Source: Physcomitrium patens
Lineage: Eukaryota > Streptophyta > Bryopsida > Funariales > Funariaceae
NCBI RefSeq assembly: GCF_000002425.4
Contig: NC_037254.1
Coordinates: forward strand, 22,335,120-22,399,119
Length of the DNA stretch: 64,000 nt
Reading direction: 5' to 3'
The notes below the pieces were generated by a model. The model worked only from the letters and a program-made list of their open reading frames with translations, was not told the DNA's origin and searched no databases. The position numbers and the translations under genes were made by a program. Positions 57,262-64,000 of the stretch are shown here, piece by piece. The first letter of the stretch is position 1, and every line of letters starts with the position of its first letter.

Positions 57262-58812
57262 TGAAAGTAGAGGATATACAAATTGATATTTTAAACCTCT
57301 CACTAAAGAAGAAAAGAATCATTGTCATCAAAAAGATCTTATTTATAGAATAGAGAATCTAAGCATATTCTTCAATATTATCTAAAAAAACAATGCAACT
57401 TCAAAATAAGGAGTATAGTTGTCAAAGAAGATAGTATGTTGAAAAACTAATTTGTCTAGCTACAATAGGGATTATGCGGCTGGAATCTTATACAATATCA
57501 AGTAAAGATCTTATTTTCTTCTCAAAATCCTCTCTTTATTTTACAATAGATGTTAATTTAAGATCTAAACATTACAAAGCCTTTACCTTAGTAGATTCAA
57601 GAGCCTCAATTATTTCTTAGATGAAGAATTTGTTAAAAGAAATAGCACACTTTTAGTAAAGAAAATTAAACCTATTCATGTAGAAGTCATAGATGGTCAT
57701 CCATTGTCTTTTAAAAATATAATTCATGAAATCTTTCCTATAGAAATACCAATTAATGGTCATAGTAGCTTTATAATATTTAATATCATTAGATCTTTTT
57801 CTAATCCAATCATTTTAGGTTTTTTTAGCTAAAAAATTATAACTCTCAAATAAATTGGATTTTTTATAGTCTTAACTTTTTTAATGCTTTGAAGACATCT
57901 TTTATTTTTTCACTAATCTTGTATTATGTCAATTTTTTTAAGTCATTTTTATAGAAACAAATACATCAAATTTTGCTTTAAATAGATTATTATCACAAAT
58001 AGGAAAAAATAATAAATTTTATCTAGTAGCATTTTATTCAAGAAATTTTTTAATAATGAAGATGAATTATAAGATTAATAATAAAAACTTCTTGTAATTA
58101 TGGATTTATTTTAAGAATGGCGCCATTATCTAAAAGGTGCTTTTAGTCCAATTATTATATATATAGATCACAAGAACTTTGAATATTTTATATTAGTATG
58201 TATTTTGAATCATTGTCATATATCATATATGTCTTCTAATCCTCTTGTTTGTAATATTAATAAGAATCCTTTAAAATTGTATGATATTTTCAAGTTTGAA
58301 ATTAAAAATAATCTATTCTATTTTGAAGATTATTCATATATTTCAAAAGATGAAGTATGATTACCTATTATTCAAGTTCGTCACAACTTTTTAACAACAA
58401 AATATTTTGAATACAATAAAACTTTGGGACTAATATCTAGAAATAATTTGTGGCTTCAAATGAGGAAGATTGTCAAAGATTTTGTACAATCATGTGACAT
58501 TTGTTAAAGATTAAATCTTATATTTTTTTATAATAAGATAATTTTAGAAAGTCTTAGATTTAAAGAAATATTGAAATAGATTAGAATATCTTATTTATTG
58601 ATGTAGTTATGATATTTTTAAACAAACATGGAAGCCAACAAAAGATCTTATGAATACAATAAAAATGATAGAAGCTTTTTATTGATGACATTCTTCAAAA
58701 TCAAGATGAAAAATAATAAATCTTTGCTATAAAAGAAATAATATCTAGAAAAAATAACATTCTACCTTCTATTCATTTTTGTAACTGTTATATATTTGTG
58801 ATTTTAAGATAT
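57262..58812 (+). pseudogene. Internally deleted, decayed chromovirus gag-pol
   Basis: In order: gag C-terminus (57262-57470; 'gtagaggatatacaaattgat', 'gctacaataggg'), protease (57475-57870; 'gtagaagtcatagatggtcatcc'), then a jump over RT to RNase H (about 57880-58210), the integrase zinc finger (58220-58510), a second jump over the integrase core to the chromodomain (58545-58715) and the first bases of ORF3 (to about 58812). Two deletions and many transitions. No LTR found on either side. Confidence 0.8.
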
Positions 58813-58814
58813 GA

Positions 58815-59640
58815 TTGTCGTTTTACTTATTTTACAATTCCTTCTAGAATAAACATGTATAGGGAAATTTGAACATAGGAAAAGACTAAGCACATGAATT
58901 TCACTTATTAGGGTCACACAATTAACTGTATTCCGAACCACTAAAACACTAAAAAATACTACAATGCTTCCTCCCAGTAATAATACTCCTTCATCAACTG
59001 ATAACCACAATGTGCAACCCTGCACTCTCAAAAGATCGCTCAAAACTCAATAAATTCCATCTAACACCAAGAATAACACACTTCACTCCAACCAATCTGA
59101 ATTCATAGAATTCCTGTAATTACAGACTTCCTCTATCGAAACACACATACACAACTCTCAATAAATAATAATCATAATCTTCCATCCATAACAATCTTCC
59201 AATAACTTCTCATATAATTCAATCAGATAATACTCCAATTACATAATCAATAACTCATAAATCAATCTCTGATTTATTCCACAGACCCACTTCCTAGTAT
59301 TCAAAAACTATCTATTACTCTTCAACAACAAAGAAAATAAAAAAACAAAGAAGTAACACCAAGCTTAACCCCAGCTCATGACTATCACAGTCTGGCACCT
59401 TGATAAACTTCTACAACTCATATATAATTGCTACTGATTTTCAAATTCTAACCATAATCCTATAATAACCGCTTTTAATAACTGAATCAATCATCTGTCC
59501 TCCTAAACTGACTATTCTATGGACTATTAATTTATTTTATCAATATCTTATAAAAACAAACTAATATCTATTCTACATAGTCCCATTCCTATCTAAACAG
59601 CGTCCTCGCAAACACACAATTGATTCCTATCTAAAAACTA
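58815..59640. other. G-poor sequence without recognised gene
   Basis: The plus strand has very few G. A minus-strand frame (58804-59043) has one hydrophobic segment but no family. It probably belongs with the second retroelement lineage that follows (leader or non-coding part on the minus strand), but nothing proves it. Confidence 0.35.
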
Positions 59641-59645
59641 CTTAA

Positions 59646-60111
59646 CAAAATTCTACAAAATTACTAATTTCTCTGGCCCACCGAATTAATCATTTGCTGC
59701 ATTATCTAATGTAGGTTCCACCAAATCTAGTTCTAAATTCAAATCTTCTTCCTCTTCCAATCCGTCCATCGATTCCTTCCTCAAATGCTTTGATAGATCT
59801 TCATTATATTCATCAAATTCATGGACTTGAGCCTCTAGTTTGAAGATCTGGGCATTACGGAGTTCTAACTGATGCTGCTGCTAATTCATCTATTCTGAAA
59901 CATCTTCAATTGACACTTGTGACTAGCTTCTCACTGTTAATTCTTCCGTCAATTTTGTCACCTCAGCTTGTAAAACTTTGATTTCGGACCTCAACTTCTC
60001 TGTTTTGCATCTAGATTGGTCACTCAATGCTTCTTTCTCTTTCGTCAATAACTCTACCTTGTCTCATTCCGCTTGCAACTAGGATTTGAGTTTTCCCATT
60101 CCAAATTCCAT
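59646..60111 (-). pseudogene. Decayed coiled-coil coding sequence
   Basis: One minus-strand frame reads as a charged coiled coil (KVELLTKEKEALSDQSRCKT, then EKLRSEIKVLQAEVTKLTEE), then a Gln-rich stretch and an acidic end (DGLEEEEDLNLELDLVEPTL). It is broken by several in-frame TAG, TGA and TAA codons, all explicable as CAG/CAA/CGA with C changed to T, and otherwise keeps frame for about 155 codons. It lies just outside the left LTR-like arm. It may be gag-like protein of the second lineage or a captured gene. Confidence 0.6.
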
Positions 60112-60159
60112 GACTTATAATTTTGGATCAATTTGTCCCGTTGTCCTTCTACAATCTGT

Positions 60160-60775
60160 TGTCGTGTTGTAACACGAGTATATAGTGAAAATAAAAAGAA
60201 AGGGGAATTTTATTAATATTCAGTTACCTCGAATATTGGGAGCATCGACCAACTCCAGTGCAAATACTGAGTGGTCAGGTTCAGTTGCTCCGTTACAGTC
60301 AGCTAGGGCATACTAAAATGCTCCATTCGATTACAATAATGGGAGTCAGCAGGAAGAGAAGGGCCAATTCACACGACGGGTTCGAAGAGCCAATTGGATC
60401 TAATTTCGAGAATCCAATCCGGGTCCTCTTATCCAATATAAGACCTGAATTGGCTGGTCAACCCAATGCAGTCTAATTACGGGAAATCCAGGTCTTACTA
60501 CGGGTCTTAGCCAATCTGACGCAAAGACCAATTTGACCCAATTACGGGAACATCCAGGTTACTACTGGACTCTTATCCAATATGAGACCTGAATTGGTCG
60601 GGCGACTCAATGTAGTCCCGATTACGGGGTTTCGATTCTGTTTCGGGCTGTCCTATTCTCTGTGCCATTTCAAGGAACGTTGTTTTCGGTAAATGGATTT
60701 CTTAAAGGTAAAAACGAAAGAGAAAGCTTTGACGGCGAGAGCCAATTTCAGATCCAAACTTGACGGTGTCGTATT
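60160..60775 (+). repeat. LTR-like arm, plus orientation
   Basis: Starts TGTCGTGTTGTAACACGAG, an internal palindrome. It is the inverted partner of 61520-62136; in the outermost ~98 bases I count two differences. It contains a repeated module: 'tcttatccaatat.agacctgaattgg' and 'attacggga.atccaggt' each occur twice within about 200 bases. No polypurine tract adjoins its outer end. Confidence 0.75.
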
Positions 60776-61519
60776 ACGTGCTTTCCTGCTCGAGAAACGT
60801 GCCAAGCGTCTGGCTGTAGAAGGTAGTATGGAGATTCACCGATAGTCAAGCAGTCTATCAGTTTTTGACTGCTGGAATATAAACGACTGCAACAATGTAC
60901 CGTAAATCTATACGGGTGCTCTTCGACTGCTTGTCGAAGTCCTTTTTGCCCCAGCTGGTAGGTCTCTAGACGTTACAGAGAACCCCGTACAACCCAAACT
61001 GTTAACCTTCAATACTGCTTTGTACTTACGATCTTGTATCCACTGACTGTCTTGTTAGATTAACCCAATAAATTTCATTCACTCCGCATACTCAATTCTA
61101 TAGACACCCTTTTAATCCTTCAATCACAGACGTAACTCGATTTCACAAAACAGTCAAGAGTATTCAAACCCACTTCATTTAAAAATCCCGATTCACCATT
61201 ACAACACTGACTTCAGCAGCGATTGCCTCAGTCTTCCCCAAAACTCTACGAAGAAGAAAAATCCAAATCCTATGTCTTTCCTTCCCCGACCCGAAGCATG
61301 AAGCTCCTCTCTTTAATTCCCTTGATCTTCAAAAACCTCCAATGAAAACCGAACTGGTAACCTTGCAAAAGCTTGAAAAACTCGCTTCCTCCCCCGATTT
61401 CCCCTTGAAAAAAAAAAACCCCCACCACTCCAAAACTATATCCCCCCTAACCTTATCCTCTGAATTTCTTCAATCTTCCGTCTTAGATCCGGAATTGGCT
61501 CCCACCTCAAGCTTGGATC
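60776..61519. other. Spacer between inverted LTR-like arms
   Basis: No gene. The plus strand is C-rich and G-poor in 61000-61330, and 'cccaataaattt' at about 61066 could be a polyadenylation signal for a plus-strand LTR. The two LTRs probably continue into this spacer, but the right arm has a duplicated 'gagccaatttcg..atccaa' module and the left does not, so the exact ends are unclear. Confidence 0.5.
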
Positions 61520-62136
61520 CGAAATTGGCTCTCACCTCAACTTGGATTCGAAATTGGCTCTCGCCGCCAAGCTTTCTCCTCCGTTTTTACCTTTAAGAAA
61601 TCCATTTACCAAAAACAACGTTCCCTGAGACGGCACAGAGAACAGGACAGCCTGAAACAGAATCGAACCCCGCAATCGGGACCACATTGAGTCGCCCGAC
61701 CAATTCAGGTCCTATATTGGGAAAGATGCCCGTAGTAACCTGGATGTTAGGTAATTGGGTCCAATTGGTCCTCGCGTCAGATTGGCTAAGACCCGTAGTA
61801 AGACCTGGATTTCCCGTAACTAGACTGCATTGGGTTGCCCCACCAATACAGGTCTCATATTGGATAAGAGGATCCGGATTGGATTATCGAAATTGGATCC
61901 AATTGGCTCCTCGAATCCATCGTGTGAATTGGTCCTTCTCTTCCTGCTGACTCCCGTTATTGGAATCGAACGGGGCATTCTACTATGCCCCGGCTGACTG
62001 TAACGGAGTCACTGAACCTGACCACTCAGTATTTGTACTGGAGTTGGTCGATGCTCCCAATATTCGAGGTAACTGAATATTAATAAAATTCTCCTTTCTT
62101 TTTATTTTCACTGTATACTCGTGTTACAACACGACA
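61520..62136 (-). repeat. 3' LTR of second gypsy lineage, minus orientation
   Basis: On the minus strand it starts TGTCGTGTTGTAACACGAG at 62136, immediately after the polypurine tract. About 610 bases match the plus-oriented arm at 60160-60775, with scattered changes and small indels. It may extend further left than 61520. Confidence 0.75.
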
Positions 62137-62149
62137 TCCACCCCCTCTG
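62137..62149 (-). other. Polypurine tract of second gypsy lineage
   Basis: Minus-strand CAGAGGGGGTGGA directly precedes the LTR start at 62136 and follows the pol stop by about 50 bases, as expected for a 3' LTR junction. Confidence 0.75.
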
Positions 62150-62198
62150 AACCTGTGCATCCTCCGGTATGCACCAATTTACCCAATTGCTGTTTGAT

Positions 62199-64000
62199 TC
62201 AGAATATATCCCCTACGTCTTTGTCCAGTTCGTCTTCGTCACCTTCATTAGCCATATCACTTTCATCTTCTTGCTGCGGAATCTCTGTATCTTCATTAAG
62301 GTCTTCCATATCCATCTCTGCGTGTCTTCGTTTAAATATTTTTACTCTCTTCCCTGCAATTGGTATTTTTAATTTTGTACCATCTAACTCCCGTAATGAA
62401 TAAGTCGCATTATCATGAACAGTTGTTACAACATATGGTCCAAACCAACGTTTTGAAAATTCCCGCAAAGTACTATGTTGATTATCCAGACTATTGTCAT
62501 AAACAAGTACCCAGTCACCTTCCTCGATTGCTTTTGGTCTCAATCGATGTTGCTTATCGAATCGCGCCTTGTTTTGTAACCTTGCTCTTTTTAACCTTTC
62601 CAATGCTATCTGCACATCTTCCCTTCTTTGCTCCAATTGTCGAATCCTAATAGCCAGAAGTTCTTCTCTTGTCAATCCATCTTTCCATGGTAGCATACTC
62701 AAAGTAAGTACCTTTTCTTCAATCGGCATAATTGGTTTTTGACCTGTCATAAGTTCTACTGGCATATATCTTGTCACCGAACTATGTGTTGTTCGATCAG
62801 CCCATAATGCAAATGACAAAAGCCGTGGCCACTCTTTAACCTTCCCATTACAAGCTTTAACCAATGCTTTCACAATCGGCGGGTGACCGCGTTCGCTTTT
62901 TGCATTCCCTTCCGGATTATAAGCAGTAGTAAGTGATAGTTTAACTCCACATTTTTCAAAGAACTTACGAGCTTCTTGTGCATTTAATTCTCCACGATCT
63001 GCAGTGATTTTTCCTACGCACCCGTAACGGCAAATGACATCTTCAAGCAAAAACCTACAAATCCCCTCTGTAGATTTTGTCCTCAATGCTCTTCCTTTTA
63101 CTTGATTTGATAAATCTTCACGAGCTAAAACCAAATATCTCATCTGCCATAACCCAACCGGCATAATAACCAAATCAACAACCCATTTAAAATGAATAGC
63201 CAGAGGATACGTAGGATGAAGACCATCTCGATGTCGGATATTAGAATACGATTGACAGATTTCACATGACTCTACAAATGAGAGCACATCTCGATACATA
63301 TTTTTCCACCAATATCGTTCCTTGAGTTTAGCAAAAGTAGCCCAGATTCCTCTATGGCCTGCCCATAAACTATCATGAAACTCCTTTAATAATTTTAGTT
63401 TTTCTTCTTTTTTGCCTATCACTCGTTGGGGCATCCCAATTCCTTTCTTCGGTCTCTTCCATAAGAATCCATCTCGAAGTGAAAATCCATATGCTTTTAT
63501 TCTTATTTGTTTGAATTTTTCTGTAGACCAATTCCCTGCTTAGACAAGGTATTCAAATAATGACCAATATCCAATAATTCTCCTTCATAAGATTCTTCAA
63601 GAAATAGCTTGTCTTCTCTGTTGAGATTTGATATTGAATAGAATTTCAATCCGACATCATCAATGTCTTCAACCATTTCGTCCTCCCTCTCGTATCTTGC
63701 TCGAGATAGCATGTCTGCTACTAAATTGTCCTTTCCAGTGATATGCTTAAATTCCAAATTTAGTGACTTAATATAAGCAATCCATCTCAACATTGCAATA
63801 TCTGGCGTTGAACAGTTAATAATCATTCCAAGCAATGACAAGCAATGTGTTTCAATTACTACTACTGCCCCAATCAAATAGTCCTTTTCAGCTTTCATAG
63901 CCGAAACGACTCCCCAAAGTTCTCTTTTGACTTGCGAATATGCACGCTGACGAATACTTAAAACTTTAGCCCCAAATCAAACTGCAAATCTACTCCCATT
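62199..64000 (-). pseudogene. pol of second gypsy lineage: RNase H and integrase, no chromodomain
   Basis: Enters from the right edge of the window. RNase H end: QRAYSQVKRELWGVVSAMK, MLRWIAYIKSLNLEFKHITG, KDNLVADMLSRARYE. The integrase zinc finger begins HDSLWAGHRGIWATFAKLKE and ends CEICQ. Core acids are Asp in KWVVDLVIMPVGL, Asp in KITADRGELNAQ and Glu in NPEGNAKSERGH. The GPY/F module reads RWFGPYVVTTVHDNATYSL with GKRVKIFKRR, then an acidic tail (DMANEGDEDELDKDVGD). Two lesions: an in-frame TGA at 63977-63979 and a one-base frame change in an A run near 63519-63523 (downstream frame open to the stop at 62199). No chromodomain follows, so this is a separate lineage from Elements 1 and 2. 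Protease, RT and gag lie outside the window. Confidence 0.9.

Noticed and set aside
1..64000. CRISPR arrays, bacterial operons, rRNA or tRNA genes
   Set aside because: No regular direct repeat-spacer array, ribosome-binding-site-led gene clusters or rRNA motifs seen; I did not run a tRNA search, so a single tRNA gene could have been missed.

Overview
The window looks like nuclear DNA of a land plant. It has a very AT-rich background with several small GC-richer gene islands. One gene has plant-type GT-AG introns and encodes a plant-type lipoate/biotin ligase-like protein. The repeats are Ty3/gypsy LTR retrotransposons and plant-type DNA transposon relics. The dominant retrotransposon is a chromovirus: its integrase carries a C-terminal chromodomain, and its pol resembles the Tf1/Tcn1/sushi type known from fungi and reported in mosses and lycophytes. 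A bryophyte or lycophyte is therefore my best guess, but it is inference.

Layout. 1-700: 3' end of a decayed copy of the main retrotransposon family. 1.74-3.08 kb: purine-rich, C-poor degenerate repeat. 4.9-5.58 kb: decayed minus-strand integrase. 5586-11937: Element 1, full length, with 540-542 bp LTRs and a perfect 5-bp target duplication. 13.1-17.85 kb: scrambled fossil pieces of the same family on both strands. 19.3-23 kb: decayed DNA with CACTA-like repeats. 23.5-25.8 kb: gene island with a four-exon lipoate-ligase-like gene. 26.9-27.2 kb: possible CASP-like first exon. 28.4-36.5 kb: minus-strand fossil MULE transposase split by Element 2 (29247-35599), the least damaged retrotransposon copy. 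36.5-42.4 kb: AT-rich, with microsatellites only. 42.4-47.4 kb: second GC-richer island with one intact 638-codon gene, ankyrin-like at its N-terminus and otherwise unrecognised. 47.5 kb: strong palindrome. 48.2-58.8 kb: three decayed family members, namely an LTR-gag-LTR remnant, a nearly complete minus-strand copy and an internally deleted plus-strand copy. 58.8-64 kb: a second gypsy lineage without a chromodomain, on the minus strand, with its LTR forming a large inverted repeat with another LTR copy, plus a decayed coiled-coil coding remnant.

How the main elements work. Each full-length element has LTR - leader - gag - pol (protease, RT, RNase H, integrase, chromodomain, in the -1 frame relative to gag) - a separate 140-codon third ORF - polypurine tract - LTR. 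Two things stand out. The first 11 nt of the transcript predicted from the TATA box are exactly complementary to 11 nt lying 2 nt inside the 5' LTR, the arrangement used for self-primed reverse transcription in Tf1. The third ORF is open and nearly identical in both full-length elements although pol carries nonsense mutations, and it can be traced in three decayed copies. The two elements are also mosaics: they are nearly identical from RT to the LTR R region but clearly diverged from U5 through protease.
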